A stretch of DNA of 64,000 nucleotides from an uncultured Rhodopila sp. (GCA_903851415.1 CAINOE010000120.1:56387-120386), one strand, 5' to 3'. Positions 1-9,205 are shown, numbered from the stretch's first letter. Notes: generated by a model from the sequence alone, not told the origin. Numbers and translations: made by a program.

Positions 1-727
1 CGATCCTGTCCCCGTGCCTGATGTTGGCGGTCGCGCCCTCGGTGCCCATCCACACGACGTCGCCGGGGTATAGGGTCAGACGGGTCGTCATTGCCACGAG
101 GTAGTCGATCACGCCGAAGATCATGCGGTTGGTCGGAAATTCGATCTTCTGCTGGCCGTTCAGGCGTATCCTGGTAACGAGATCATCCAGTTTGACGTCC
201 GTTTCGATCCACGGTCCCATCGGCTTGAACGTATCGGTATTTTTCGACCGCCACATCGTCCGATCTGCCTTTTGCCAGGTTCTTTCGCTGACATCGTTGC
301 CGATGGTATAGCCGAGAACCGCGGACAGGGCGTTGTCGCGGGTCAGGTTCTTGCATTTGCGGCCGATGACCACGACCAGTTCGCCTTCGTATTGCACATG
401 CTCGGTGGCATCGGCAGGAATCACGATCGTTTCGCCATCCGCGATCAGGGCGTTGGCGGCGCGATAGCCGATCTCCGGGCGGGTCGGGAGGTTGGGCGGC
501 TGGCCGATTTTTTCGGCGACTTCGCGCACATGCCCGGGATAGTTCATCCCCGCGGCGTAGAATGTCGGGGGGATCACCGGGACCAGCAGCTTCACGTCAT
601 CCAGTTTCAACTTGCGGGTGCTCCGGTCCCATGCCTCGAACGGGGAGCCGCGCACCGGAATGACCGTGTCGCCTTCGACAACTGCGTAGGATGTTGAGCC
701 GTTGAGTTGGATCCTTGCCCAGCGCAT
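1..727 (-). CDS. Fumarylacetoacetate hydrolase (FAH) family protein, 3' end off window
   Basis: Partial gene entering from the right at an ATG (725-727) preceded by a strong GGAGGA site. The 242 visible residues have the FAH-fold pattern: a short N-terminal cap (starts MRWARIQLNG), the segment YAAGMNYPGHV, then the catalytic core with metal-ligand motif YEGELVVVIG and a downstream GNDVSERTW. Family members are Mg/Mn-dependent hydrolases, decarboxylases or isomerases of 2-oxo/enol acids in aromatic meta-cleavage and related pathways. The exact substrate cannot be read. The C-terminus is outside the window. The acyl-CoA synthetase downstream of its start is on the same strand but 221 bp away, so co-transcription is possible but not shown. 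Confidence 0.85.
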   Translation of the reverse strand, partial: MRWARIQLNGSTSYAVVEGDTVIPVRGSPFEAWDRSTRKLKLDDVKLLVPVIPPTFYAAGMNYPGHVREVAEKIGQPPNLPTRPEIGYRAANALIADGETIVIPADATEHVQYEGELVVVIGRKCKNLTRDNALSAVLGYTIGNDVSERTWQKADRTMWRSKNTDTFKPMGPWIETDVKLDDLVTRIRLNGQQKIEFPTNRMIFGVIDYLVAMTTRLTLYPGDVVWMGTEGATANIRHGDRI

Positions 728-948
728 TCTATCTCCTCCGGTTGTGGTGTCACCCGATTGCCGCGTCCGCGGGCCGGCCGGCAAACTCCTGACAACCTCC
801 GCGTGAAACGCCAAGGCGCCAAGGGTTTTGGCTTCTCTTTCGGAGTCTCCCGGCGACCGCCCGGCGTGGTCCACGAAGAGTCTTGGCGTCTAAAGCGGAG
901 CTTGATACGCCACCTTCACCGATACAACCCCGCGTAACGAACCCGACC

Positions 949-2625
949 TCAATTGAACCCCAACTCCTCCGTCATCCTTGCCCGCATCACGAATTTCTGC
1001 ATCTTCCCGGTCACCGTCATCGGGAACTCCTCGACGAATTTGACATAGCGCGGCACCTTGTAATGCGCGATCCGGTCCCGGCAATACGCCTTCACCTCAT
1101 CCTCGGTCAGTTCTTCACCGGAACGCAGTTTGATCCACGCGCACAGCTCCTCACCGAACCGCTGGTCCGGCACGCCGAACACCTGCACGTCCACGATCGC
1201 AGGGTGGGTATACAGGAATTCCTCGATCTCCCGCGGATATACGTTCTCCCCGCCGCGGATCACCATATCCTTGATCCGGCCGACGATCGCGCAGTAGCCG
1301 TCGGCGTCCATCGTCGCCAGGTCGCCGGTGTGCATCCAGCCGGCGTCGTCGATCGCCTCGGCGGTCTTTTCCGTATCGCCCCAGTAGCCTTGCATCACCG
1401 AGTAGCCGCGGGTGCAAAATTCACCCTTCACGCCGCGCGGAACGATACGCCCGTCCGCGTCGATGATCTTGATCTCCACATGCGGATGCGCCCGCCCGAC
1501 GGTGCTGACCTGCTGTTCCAGCGAGTCGCCGATGCGGGTCTGCGTGCTCACCGGGCTGGTCTCGGTCATGCCGTAGCAGATCGTCATCTCGGTCAGGTGC
1601 ATGTCGCGGATGGCTCGGCGCATCACCTCGATCGGGCACGGCGCACCGGCCATGACGCCCGTCCGCAGGCTGCTCATGTCGAACGAGCGGAACTCGGGAT
1701 GGTCCAGTTCGGCGATGAACATCGTCGGCACGCCGTACAGCGAGGTGCAGCGATACTCCGACACCGCCTGCAACGTGGCGAGCGGGTCGAAGCCCTCGCC
1801 AGGGAACACGATGGCGGAGCCGTGCGTCAGGCACGCCAGCACGCCGATGACCATGCCGAAGCAATGATACATCGGCACCGGCACGCAGACCGCGTCCTGT
1901 TCCGTATAGTTCAGCACCTCGCCGATGAAGTAGCCGTTGTTGAGGATGTTGTGGTGCGTCAAGGTCGCGCCCTTGGGCTGCCCCGTCGTTCCGGAGGTGA
2001 ACTGGATATTGATCGGATCATCGAACTGCAGCAGCGCAGCGAGCTCCCGCAGCCTTTGCCGATGGATATCGCGGCCATGGTGCGCCACCTTTTCGAACGC
2101 AAATGTGCCGGAGGCATCCCCGCCGATTTGGATGACCGTCTTCAGCATCGGCAGCCGGGCGGAATGCAACTCTCCGGGATGCGAGATCGCCAATTCGGGC
2201 GCCAAAGTATTGATCATGCCGATATAGTCGCTGGTCTTGAACTGCGTCGCCGTCACCAGCGCCTTGCAGCCGACTTTGTTCAGCGCGTATTCGACTTCGC
2301 TCAGCCGGTAGGCGGGGTTGATATTGACCAGGATCAGGCCGGCTTTGGCGGTCGCGAACTGAGTAATGACCCATTCGGCATTGTTCGGCGACCAGATGCC
2401 GATGCGGTCGCCCGGCTGCAGCCCGATGGCGACCAGGCCGGCGGCGAGGGCATCCACGTGCTCGGCCAGTTCCGCCCAGGTCCACTTGATCCCTTGCTGA
2501 TGGACGATCAGCCCGATGCGGTCGCCCCAGCGCGCGACGGTCCGGTCGAACTGGACCCCGATGGTATCGCCGAGCATCGGCTGGTCGGAGGCACCATGCG
2601 CGTAACTGAGCGCGGGGTCGGTCAT
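949..2625 (-). CDS. Acyl-CoA synthetase (AMP-forming, FadD/ACS family)
   Basis: A 558-residue ANL-superfamily ligase that activates a carboxylate to its CoA thioester through an acyl-adenylate. Seen: P-loop [10 protein letters not shown] near residues 210-219, adenine motif YGMTETSP near 343, hinge [19 protein letters not shown] near 440-460, and the C-terminal adenylation lysine in VTGKMQKF. Length and the ending ([11 protein letters not shown]) fit medium/long-chain or aryl acyl-CoA synthetases such as AtoE/FadD-type proteins. The start has an AGGGAGA site. Just upstream on the same strand lies an acyl-CoA carboxylase relic, which suggests a former short-chain acyl-CoA catabolic operon. Substrate unassigned. 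Confidence 0.9.
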   Translation of the reverse strand: MTDPALSYAHGASDQPMLGDTIGVQFDRTVARWGDRIGLIVHQQGIKWTWAELAEHVDALAAGLVAIGLQPGDRIGIWSPNNAEWVITQFATAKAGLILVNINPAYRLSEVEYALNKVGCKALVTATQFKTSDYIGMINTLAPELAISHPGELHSARLPMLKTVIQIGGDASGTFAFEKVAHHGRDIHRQRLRELAALLQFDDPINIQFTSGTTGQPKGATLTHHNILNNGYFIGEVLNYTEQDAVCVPVPMYHCFGMVIGVLACLTHGSAIVFPGEGFDPLATLQAVSEYRCTSLYGVPTMFIAELDHPEFRSFDMSSLRTGVMAGAPCPIEVMRRAIRDMHLTEMTICYGMTETSPVSTQTRIGDSLEQQVSTVGRAHPHVEIKIIDADGRIVPRGVKGEFCTRGYSVMQGYWGDTEKTAEAIDDAGWMHTGDLATMDADGYCAIVGRIKDMVIRGGENVYPREIEEFLYTHPAIVDVQVFGVPDQRFGEELCAWIKLRSGEELTEDEVKAYCRDRIAHYKVPRYVKFVEEFPMTVTGKMQKFVMRARMTEELGFN

Positions 2626-2727
2626 CGTGGTCTCCCTGGTCGCGTTAATAGTACCGCATCATGGTGCTTTCTGGCCGCTTCGCTTACTACGAGGGCGCCA
2701 TCAGGTCCACGTCCATCGTCCGGCGGG

Positions 2728-3084
2728 TTATGGGCCCATGCCGAACGCGCTCGGACCGGGCGTTCGCAGCGGCGCCGCGAGGTTGGCGAAGTCGCACAGC
2801 AGCTTGCGCGTGTCCCTCGGGTCGATGATTTCATCCACCCGGAACGCCTCCGCGGTCCGATAGGGGGAGCGCAGCCTTTCCAGCCGGTCCTCGATTTCCG
2901 CCAGCTTGGCGTCCGGGTCGGGGGCGGCGTCGATTGAAGCGCGGTACGCCGCCTCGATCCCGCGCTCCAGCGGCAGCGAGCCCCAACTGACCGAGGGCCA
3001 GGCGTAGCGCAGGCACAAACGACCCACCGGCTGATGGCCGAGGCCGCCGACTCCGTAGCAGTTGCGCACGATGATACCGCACCA
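2728..3084 (-). pseudogene. C-terminal relic of an acyl-CoA carboxylase beta (carboxyltransferase) subunit
   Basis: The last roughly 118 residues of this frame read like the C-terminus of propionyl/methylcrotonyl/geranyl-type biotin-dependent carboxyltransferases: IIVRNCYGVGG, LRYAWPSVSWGSLPLERGI, AAPDPDAKLAEIEDRLE, SPYRTAEAFRV, EIIDPRDTRKLLCDF and the closing APLRTPGPSAFGMGP. Family members are about 510-540 residues, so three quarters of the protein is absent. The frame stays open to an ATG at 3177, but the 32 residues before CGIIVRN are low-complexity Pro/Arg/Ala and do not match the family. No alpha (biotin carboxylase) subunit is nearby. Most likely a deletion remnant. Confidence 0.75.
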
Positions 3085-3256
3085 CGACGGTGGCGCAGTT
3101 CCGCCAGTTCCGGCTCCCATCCGGCGGCGGGCAGGCGGCGGGGCGGCCTGCGGTCGTCTCAAAGTGTCGTCGGCCATGCGTTTCCCGTTCTTTGGTCGTT
3201 CGACGGTTGCGGGACAGGCTATGGGCGAACGGGCGCCTGCGCAACTTTCCGGCGGT

Positions 3257-3751
3257 TCAGGACCGTTGCAGGACCAACAGATCGAGCGATGCGGGTTCCT
3301 GTATCCCGAGGATCGTCAGTCCCGCATGCACCTGGCCGCGATGATGCGTCTGGTGATTGAAGATATGGGTCAAAGCCGAACCAAGGCTTTGCTGAAACGC
3401 CTTGCCGGAGGAGTTGCGGTATTCCAGCATCCGGTCGTAGCCGGCTTCGTCCAGCGCGGTGACGATCTCGGCGATACGGTCATCCTCCTGCTCGCGCGCC
3501 GCCCGCAGCTCCGCGAAATCGTCGTGCAGAATCTGGTTCAGGCGCTCCGGTTGCGGACCTTCGCCGGTGATCCGCCGCATCCAGATCTGATCCGCTACGA
3601 GCAGATGGTTCAGCGTCCCGTGCACGCCGCCGAAGAACAGGCCGATGGGGCGCTTGCGGTCCTCGTCGGGCAGTGACGCGGCATCGTCGTAGAGCCGCCG
3701 GTTGGCCCAACGGTTGTACTGTGCGAGTTGGTCGAAATGCGGCTTCAACAT
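3257..3751 (-). CDS. DinB family protein
   Basis: A 164-residue four-helix-bundle protein of the DinB/YfiT-like metalloenzyme family. The chosen ATG at 3751 (MLKPHFDQLAQYNRWAN) has GGAGGCAGG just upstream; an upstream ATG at 3805 adds 18 unmatched residues. Typical elements are YNRWANRRLYD in helix 1, the first metal histidine in LNHLLVADQIW, and the HIFNHQTHHRGQV block supplying the other histidines. DinB-fold proteins bind a divalent metal; many are thiol transferases or are of unknown role, and some respond to DNA damage. Nothing nearby indicates its substrate. Confidence 0.85.
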   Translation of the reverse strand: MLKPHFDQLAQYNRWANRRLYDDAASLPDEDRKRPIGLFFGGVHGTLNHLLVADQIWMRRITGEGPQPERLNQILHDDFAELRAAREQEDDRIAEIVTALDEAGYDRMLEYRNSSGKAFQQSLGSALTHIFNHQTHHRGQVHAGLTILGIQEPASLDLLVLQRS

Positions 3752-3852
3752 TCCTGCCTCCGTCCGGCACGTTGATCTGTGTACGATGCGGCGCGTTTGA
3801 CCCATGATGTCGTTATGCTATTGCGAAGAGTATCCAAGGAGCACATCGTGGT

Positions 3853-4152
3853 ATGACGACTGTCGGAATGGATACACACGACGTCGTTAAAGAGCTGCTG
3901 GCCGCCGGGTTCACCGAGGACCAGGCGGAGGCGGTCACGCGGCTGATGTGCAAGGCGCGGGACATCGACCTTTCGAACCTCGCGACGAAGGCCGATCTGG
4001 CGGCAACCAAGGCGGAGTTGCTGGCTACCCTGCAAGTCAGCCTGGCCGAGACCAAGGCGGACATCCTGAAATGGATGGTCGGCACGATCGGGGTGCAGAC
4101 GGTCGTCATCCTCGGCGCGGTCGTCACCATCGTCCGGTTGCTGCCGAAGTAG
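3853..4152 (+). CDS. Small coiled-coil protein with C-terminal membrane anchor (DUF1640-like)
   Basis: A 99-residue protein. Residues 1-30 look like a UBA-like helix pair (LAAGFTEDQAEAVTRLM). Residues 35-70 form a charged amphipathic coiled coil with repeats of the type ATKADLAATKAELL, and residues about 74-95 are a hydrophobic helix (MVGTIGVQTVVILGAVVTIV). This order matches the bacterial relatives of the CCDC90/MCUR1 family, common and often multicopy in Acetobacteraceae and of unknown function. The start could be the ATG five codons further in; neither has a clear ribosome site. It stands alone before the ABC operon. Confidence 0.7.
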   Translation: MTTVGMDTHDVVKELLAAGFTEDQAEAVTRLMCKARDIDLSNLATKADLAATKAELLATLQVSLAETKADILKWMVGTIGVQTVVILGAVVTIVRLLPK

Positions 4153-4208
4153 CGCCCGCTCCTGCCCACTTGGCAACGTGCTGAGCTTCCGCCTTAGTTC
4201 GCCTCCGC

Positions 4209-5180
4209 ATGTTCGGATTTATCATCTCCCGCCTGCTCCAGGCCATCCCGGTCCTGCTGGTCGTCGGCTTCATTGCCTTCGCCCTGTTCGCCTATGTCGG
4301 CGACCCGGTCACCATCCTGCTCGGCCAGGACCATACCGAGGCACAGCGGCTGGAGTTGATCCGCCAGCTCGGGCTGGACCAGCCATTCCTGGTGCAATAC
4401 GGGCACTTCCTGTGGAACGCGCTGCGCGGCGATTTCGGCATCAGCTACCGGCTGGCGCAGCCGGTCTCCACGCTGCTGGCGGAGCGGCTGCCGGCGACGC
4501 TTGAGCTGGCGGTGACCGCGTCCGTGCTGGCGCTGTGCATCGGGGTGCCGATGGGCGTCTATACGGGCATCCACCGCAACACCAAGCTGTCGCGGCTGTT
4601 CATGGTGGTCAGCCTGGTCGGGGTGTCGCTGCCGACGTTCCTGGTGGGGATCCTGCTCATTCTGCTGTTCTCCGTTTGGCTCGGCTGGCTGCCGAGCTTC
4701 GGCCGCGGGCCGGTGGTGCATGTCGGTTCCTGGTGGACGACCGGGTCCACCTCGCTGGCGGGGCTGCGCGCGTTGATCCTGCCCTCGATTACGCTGGGGC
4801 TGTTCCAGATGACCCTGATCATGCGGCTGGTACGCGCCGAGATGCTGGAGGTACTGCGCTCCGACTACATCAGGTTCGCCCGGGCGCGCGGACTGACGGA
4901 CCGTTCGATCAACTTCGGGCACGCGCTGAAGAACACGCTGGTGCCGGTGATCACCATCATCGGGCTGCAGTTCGGCGGCATCGTCGCGTTCAGCCTGGTG
5001 ACGGAGACGGTGTTCCAGTGGCCGGGCATCGGCCTGCTGCTGGTGCAGTCGGTGGCGGTGGCGGATATCCCGGTGATGTCGGCCTATCTGCTGCTGATCG
5101 CGCTGGTGTTCGTGCTGATCAACCTGACCGTCGATCTGTTGTACTTCGCGGTCGATCCGCGCTTAAGGGCCCGGCACTGA
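4209..5180 (+). CDS. ABC transporter permease, OppB/DppB family
   Basis: A 323-residue inner-membrane permease with the family N-terminus (GFIISRLLQAIPVLLVVGFIAF), a periplasmic loop (LGQDHTEAQRLELIRQLGLD) and six hydrophobic helices. The cytoplasmic EAA-type loop that docks the ATPase reads RSDYIRFARARGL followed by HALKNTLVPVITIIG. It would pair with the next gene to form the pore of a peptide/nickel/opine-type importer. Its TGA overlaps the ATG of the next permease. It is the first gene of a four-gene core that lacks an adjacent solute-binding protein, so the ligand is unknown. Confidence 0.93.
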   Translation: MFGFIISRLLQAIPVLLVVGFIAFALFAYVGDPVTILLGQDHTEAQRLELIRQLGLDQPFLVQYGHFLWNALRGDFGISYRLAQPVSTLLAERLPATLELAVTASVLALCIGVPMGVYTGIHRNTKLSRLFMVVSLVGVSLPTFLVGILLILLFSVWLGWLPSFGRGPVVHVGSWWTTGSTSLAGLRALILPSITLGLFQMTLIMRLVRAEMLEVLRSDYIRFARARGLTDRSINFGHALKNTLVPVITIIGLQFGGIVAFSLVTETVFQWPGIGLLLVQSVAVADIPVMSAYLLLIALVFVLINLTVDLLYFAVDPRLRARH

Positions 5181-6085
5181 TGCTTGGACGGTTGTGGGAC
5201 AGCGACCTGACGTACAGCTTCCGCACCTCGCCGTTGGCTGTGGGGTCTGCTCTGATCGCATTGATCCTGGTCGCCGCGGCGGCTTTCGCGCCGTGGCTGG
5301 CGCCGCACGACCCGATGGATGTGGCGTCGCTGTCCCTGCTCGATAGCTTCAGGCCGCCGGTTGGGATGGCGGACGCCGATTGGTCCAACCCGCTGGGCAC
5401 CGACAACCAGGGCCGCGATATTCTGTCCGCTATCATGTATGGCCTGCGGATCAGCCTGCTTGTCGGCGTGTCCTCGGTGCTGTTCGCGGTCGTCGCGGGG
5501 GTCGGCATCGGGCTGTTCGCCGGCTATGCGGGTGGGCTGCTCGATACCGTACTGATGCGCGTCGCCGACGTGCAACTGACGTTTCCCTCCATCCTGACGG
5601 CGCTGCTGGTCGATGGGGTGATCAGCGCCGCCCTGCCCCGCACGATGCGTGATGCCTTGCAGATTGACGTGATCATTTTCGCCATCGGCATCAGCCTGTG
5701 GCCGAACTTCGCCCGCACCGTCCGCGGCTCCACTCTGGTCGAGCGCGGCAAGGACTACGTCATGGCGGCGCGGATCATCGGCGTGCCGTCGTGGCGGATC
5801 ATGCTGACGCATGTGCTGCCGAACGTCATCGGCCCGGTACTCGTTGTCGGCACGCTGGGGCTGGGAATGGCGGTCATCGCGGAGGCGACTTTGTCCTTCC
5901 TGGGGGTCGGACTGCCGCCGACGCAGCCCTCGCTCGGGACGCTGATTCGCTTCGGCGCCGATTTCCTGTTCAGCGGCGAGTGGTGGGTGAGCGTCTTCCC
6001 GGGGCTGACGCTGGTGCTAATGGTGCTGGCGATCAATCTGCTGGGCGACTGGCTGCGCGACGCGCTGAACCCGAGGCTGCGCTGA
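5180..6085 (+). CDS. ABC transporter permease, OppC/DppC family
   Basis: The second permease, 301 residues from the ATG that overlaps the preceding stop (TGATG). It starts MLGRLWDSDLTYSFRTSPLAVG, has the OppC N-terminal helix, the family motif NPLGTDNQGRDILSAIMYGLRISL, and an EAA loop (RGSTLVERGKDYVMAARIIG). The C-terminal LGVGLPPTQPSLGTLI and the ending INLLGDWLRDALNPRLR are diagnostic of DppC-like proteins. The frame stays open far upstream, but that extension is out of phase with the real oppB gene. It overlaps the ATPase gene by one base. Confidence 0.93.
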   Translation: MLGRLWDSDLTYSFRTSPLAVGSALIALILVAAAAFAPWLAPHDPMDVASLSLLDSFRPPVGMADADWSNPLGTDNQGRDILSAIMYGLRISLLVGVSSVLFAVVAGVGIGLFAGYAGGLLDTVLMRVADVQLTFPSILTALLVDGVISAALPRTMRDALQIDVIIFAIGISLWPNFARTVRGSTLVERGKDYVMAARIIGVPSWRIMLTHVLPNVIGPVLVVGTLGLGMAVIAEATLSFLGVGLPPTQPSLGTLIRFGADFLFSGEWWVSVFPGLTLVLMVLAINLLGDWLRDALNPRLR

Positions 6086-7047
6086 TGAAGCTGCTGGAGG
6101 TGCGGGACCTGACCGTCGAGTTCCCGACCCGGCGCGGCGTGCTGCGGGCGCTGGACCGGGTGTCTTTCGCGATCGACGCGGGCGAGGTGCTGGGCGTCGT
6201 CGGCGAATCCGGCGCCGGCAAGTCGCTGACCGGTGTGGCGATCGTCGGGTTGCTGGAGCGCCCGGGGAGGATCGCCGGCGGCGAAGTGCGGTTGAACGGC
6301 GTTCGCATCGACGGTTTGGCGGCGGAGCCTATGCGCCGCATCCGCGGACGGCGCATAGGCATGATCTTCCAGGACCCGCTGACGACCTTGAACCCGCTGT
6401 ATACGATCGGGCGCCAGTTGACCGAAACCATTCAGACGCATCTGGGCCTGCCGGACGCTGCTGCCCGGCGCCGCGCGGTGCAGTGGTTGGAACGCGTCGG
6501 CATTCCCGCCGCGGCGCAGCGGATCAACGCCTATCCGCATGAGTTCTCCGGCGGCCAGCGGCAGCGCGTGGTGATCGCGCTGGCGCTGTGCGCAGAGCCG
6601 GCGCTGGTGATCGCCGATGAACCAACCACCGCGCTGGACGTCTCCATCCAGGCGCAGATCATTACTTTGCTGAAGGATCTGACCCGCGGCCAGGGCACCT
6701 CGGTCATGCTGATCACCCACGATATGGGGGTCATTGCGGAAACCGCCGACAGGGTGGCGGTGATGTATGCCGGGCGGGTCGCGGAGATCGGGCCGGTTGG
6801 CGATGTCATCCGCCGTCCGGCGCATCCGTATACCGAGGGGCTGATGGCGAGCATTCCCTCGCTGGAGCACCGGGTGGAGCGGCTGCGGCAGATCGACGGG
6901 TCGATGCCGCGGCTGGATGCGGTTCCCTCCGGCTGCCGCTTCCATCCGCGCTGTCCGCGGGCGTTTCCGCGCTGTTCGGATGAGCAACCGGAATTGCTGG
7001 AGGCGGGGGCGACGCGGGCCGCCTGCTGGCTGCATGCCGATGGCTGA
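6085..7047 (+). CDS. ABC transporter ATP-binding protein, OppD/DppD family
   Basis: A 320-residue ATPase energising the permease pair. Seen: Walker A GESGAGKS, Q-loop FQDPLTTLNPLYTIG, signature SGGQRQR, Walker B LVIADEPTTALDV, H-loop LITHDMGVIAE. The C-terminal oligopeptide/dipeptide extension has the cysteine-rich CRFHPRCPRAFPRC segment that carries an Fe-S cluster in some family members. The start ATG overlaps the previous TGA by one base, and the end overlaps oppF by eight bases, so translation is probably coupled. Confidence 0.94.
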   Translation: MKLLEVRDLTVEFPTRRGVLRALDRVSFAIDAGEVLGVVGESGAGKSLTGVAIVGLLERPGRIAGGEVRLNGVRIDGLAAEPMRRIRGRRIGMIFQDPLTTLNPLYTIGRQLTETIQTHLGLPDAAARRRAVQWLERVGIPAAAQRINAYPHEFSGGQRQRVVIALALCAEPALVIADEPTTALDVSIQAQIITLLKDLTRGQGTSVMLITHDMGVIAETADRVAVMYAGRVAEIGPVGDVIRRPAHPYTEGLMASIPSLEHRVERLRQIDGSMPRLDAVPSGCRFHPRCPRAFPRCSDEQPELLEAGATRAACWLHADG

Positions 7048-8035
7048 GCCGCCGGTCCTGGAGGCGATCGGCGTCTCGCATGTCTTTGACGTTTCCCGCC
7101 CGGCGTTGCAGCGGGTGTTCTCCCGCGAAGGACGGCGGTTGTTGCGGGCGGTGGACGACGTTTCGTTCTTGATCCCGCGTGGCACCACGTTTGCTCTTGT
7201 CGGCGAGTCGGGCTGCGGCAAATCGACGATCGCGCGGCTGGCGGTGGGCCTGTATCGGCCAGGTAACGGGGTGCTGCGGTTCGAGGGGCGGGAGCTGTCC
7301 GTGGCGCGGGCGGAGCCCGCGATGCGGCGGCGCATGAACATGATCTTCCAGGACCCGTATGCGTCGCTGAACCCAAGGTGGCGGGTGGCGGACATCGTTG
7401 CAGAACCAATCCGGGTGTTCGGCCTGGCGCGGGATGCGCAGGCGGTGCGGGCGCGGGTGGGGTCGCTGCTGGCCTCGGTGCGGCTGACGGTGCGGGATGG
7501 GGAGCGGTATCCGCACGAGTTCTCCGGCGGGCAGCGGCAGCGGATCTCGATTGCCCGGGCGCTGGCCAGCGAGCCGGATTTCCTGGTGTGCGACGAGCCG
7601 ACGAGCGCGCTGGACGTGTCCGTGCAGGCACAGATCCTGAATTTGATGCGGGACCTGCAACAGCGGCTCGGGCTGACGTATCTGTTCATTTCGCACAACC
7701 TGGCGGTGGTGCGGCACATGGCGGACGGGCTGGGGGTGATGTATCTGGGGCGGATCGTCGAGCAGGGTCCGGCGGAGGCGGTGTTTCGGACGCCGCGGCA
7801 TCCGTATACGCGGCTGATGCTCGATGCGATCCCGGATCTTGAGGCTGTCGGACGGTCGCGCGTGCCGGTCGGGGGGGAGTTGCCAAGTCCGATTTCGCCT
7901 CCGGGCGGGTGCGCGTTTCATCCGCGGTGCCCGCTTGCGCGGGAGCGGTGCCGGGTGGTGAAGCCGATCGCCTTGACGGCGGGCGACGGGGTCAGGGTGG
8001 CCTGCCATGCGGTTGAGGAAGGGCGCGATGGCTGA
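7040..8035 (+). CDS. ABC transporter ATP-binding protein, OppF/DppF family
   Basis: The second ATPase, 331 residues from the ATG at 7040 (MAEPPVLEAIGVSHVFDV); an ATG two codons earlier at 7034 is equally possible. Seen: the FSREGRRLLRAVDDVSF lead-in typical of OppF, Walker A GESGCGKS, Q-loop FQDPYASLNPRW, signature SGGQRQR, Walker B FLVCDEPTSALDV, and the C-terminal FHPRCPLARERC motif. It overlaps both the preceding ATPase and the following 60-residue membrane-protein gene, closing a compact operon. Confidence 0.93.
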   Translation: MAEPPVLEAIGVSHVFDVSRPALQRVFSREGRRLLRAVDDVSFLIPRGTTFALVGESGCGKSTIARLAVGLYRPGNGVLRFEGRELSVARAEPAMRRRMNMIFQDPYASLNPRWRVADIVAEPIRVFGLARDAQAVRARVGSLLASVRLTVRDGERYPHEFSGGQRQRISIARALASEPDFLVCDEPTSALDVSVQAQILNLMRDLQQRLGLTYLFISHNLAVVRHMADGLGVMYLGRIVEQGPAEAVFRTPRHPYTRLMLDAIPDLEAVGRSRVPVGGELPSPISPPGGCAFHPRCPLARERCRVVKPIALTAGDGVRVACHAVEEGRDG

Positions 8036-8210
8036 GGATGAACGGGGCGGCGGCGGGTCGCCGTGGCGGGCGGTGGTTGGGTTGGGGTTGATCGCGATGC
8101 TGATCGTCGGGGTGCTGTTCGTGATGCAGCAGTTGCGGCACGCGGCGGCGATCCAGGATTGCGTCGCGTCGGGGCGGAGGGATTGTGTGCCGATTGGGCG
8201 GGGACGGTAG
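8028..8210 (+). CDS. Small single-span membrane protein at the end of the Opp operon
   Basis: A 60-residue product starting MAEDERGGGG. A polar, glycine-rich N-terminus precedes one hydrophobic helix (residues about 13-33, AVVGLGLIAMLIVGVLFVMQ), then a short tail with two cysteines nine residues apart (QDCVASGRRDC). It overlaps the oppF stop by eight bases, the same style of coupling as the rest of the operon, which argues that it is real. The function is not recognised. The tail cysteines could form a periplasmic disulfide or bind a metal. Confidence 0.65.
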   Translation: MAEDERGGGGSPWRAVVGLGLIAMLIVGVLFVMQQLRHAAAIQDCVASGRRDCVPIGRGR

Positions 8211-8355
8211 TTTGGTCACTGATCTTCGCTGTATCGCCCGGACAATCCACCGCTTGGGCGATGTCGGTTTCGACAAAGCCCCGCGCCACGGCGTTCACGG
8301 TTCCACGTCACGCGCCCTGAACCGTTGGCCCGCGTCAGGAGCCTCCGGTATTCAA

Positions 8356-9000
8356 TCAACCTGGAGCACCCTGCCGCATCTCGGCTTTCGCGTCCTCGAT
8401 CAATCGGGTTTCGTTGCGTTTGACGAAGACGAATGCCGCCAGCAGCGCCGCACCGCCGATAATGGCCAGCGCAATGCCCAGCGGACCGCTGACCCGCCTG
8501 GCCGCGTCGCCGAGCAGATACGCGCCGAATCCGTACAACGACGTCCAGGCCATGCCGCCCAGCGAGTTCCATAGCAGAAAGCTGTGCCACGGCATCCCGT
8601 TCGCCCCGGCGAGCACCGCCGCGAAAGTCCGCAGCACGGCGATGAACCGGCCGAAGAACACGACCTCCGCGCCGTATTTTCGGAACAGGAAGCGGCCGAG
8701 GTCGAGCCGATCCTGCGTCAGGCCGATCTTGCGTCCCCATTGCGCCAGGTATCGGTATCCGATCCAGCGGCCGATGAAATAGCCGATCTGGTCGCCGCAG
8801 ATCGCGCCGGCCGCGGCGATCGGGACGAGGGTGAAGATATCGAGGTTGTGCGTGGTCGCGGCGTAGATTGCCGCGGCGATCATCAGGCTTTCTCCGGGCA
8901 GCGGCAGGCCGATGCTTTCCAGCATCACGCCGGCAAAGATCGCCCCGTAGCCGTAGTCGCGGAAGAGGGTGTCCAACTCATGGAATGAGAAAATTGACAT
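8356..9000 (-). CDS. DedA family membrane protein
   Basis: A 214-residue integral membrane protein of the DedA/SNARE-associated (VTT) superfamily, whose members act in undecaprenyl-phosphate or phospholipid recycling and membrane homeostasis. Seen: the N-terminal re-entrant motif LESIGLPLPGESLMI (E-x-x-G-x-x-x-PGE), IAAAGAICGDQIGYFIGRW, and the second signature FFGRFIAVLRTFAAVLAGANGM with its conserved arginines. The C-terminus has a hydrophobic helix and a charged tail. The gene is isolated. It lies convergent to the preceding ABC operon across a 145-bp gap in which no feature is evident. Confidence 0.92.
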   Translation of the reverse strand: MSIFSFHELDTLFRDYGYGAIFAGVMLESIGLPLPGESLMIAAAIYAATTHNLDIFTLVPIAAAGAICGDQIGYFIGRWIGYRYLAQWGRKIGLTQDRLDLGRFLFRKYGAEVVFFGRFIAVLRTFAAVLAGANGMPWHSFLLWNSLGGMAWTSLYGFGAYLLGDAARRVSGPLGIALAIIGGAALLAAFVFVKRNETRLIEDAKAEMRQGAPG

Positions 9001-9060
9001 AGCGCAGAATGCCCGACCGGATCATGCGGATGAAGCTGTCCGGCTATCACATGGTTGCGG

Positions 9061-9205
9061 TCAGGCTTGCGAGAGGATCGATCCGCCCGCCCCATCCCGG
9101 CCGAGAGCGGCGCGCTGCTGAAACAGGCTGGCGCATGTGGCGCGCAGCCACCGGTTGCCCGGGTCATGGTGGTAGCGCGAGTGCCAATGCTGCTTCACGG
9201 TAAAG
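9061..9205 (-). pseudogene. C-terminal relic of a LysR-family regulator
   Basis: Read on the minus strand, about 45 residues ending at the stop at 9061 include KQHWHSRYHHDPGNRWLR followed by ATCASLFQQR. This is the typical last segment of LysR-type regulators (W-H-x-R-x-x-x-D-P-x-x-R-W-L-R). Upstream of about 9205 the similarity stops and the frame continues through the antisense of the aroE fragment, so the DNA-binding and most of the effector domains are gone. It abuts the aroE relic on the opposite strand. The identification rests on one short conserved stretch. Confidence 0.55.

Noticed and set aside
883..2937. Open frame of 684 codons on the plus strand
   Set aside because: It is antisense to the acyl-CoA synthetase, whose motifs are complete; the composition (His/Arg/Asp-rich) and lack of motifs mark it as a shadow.
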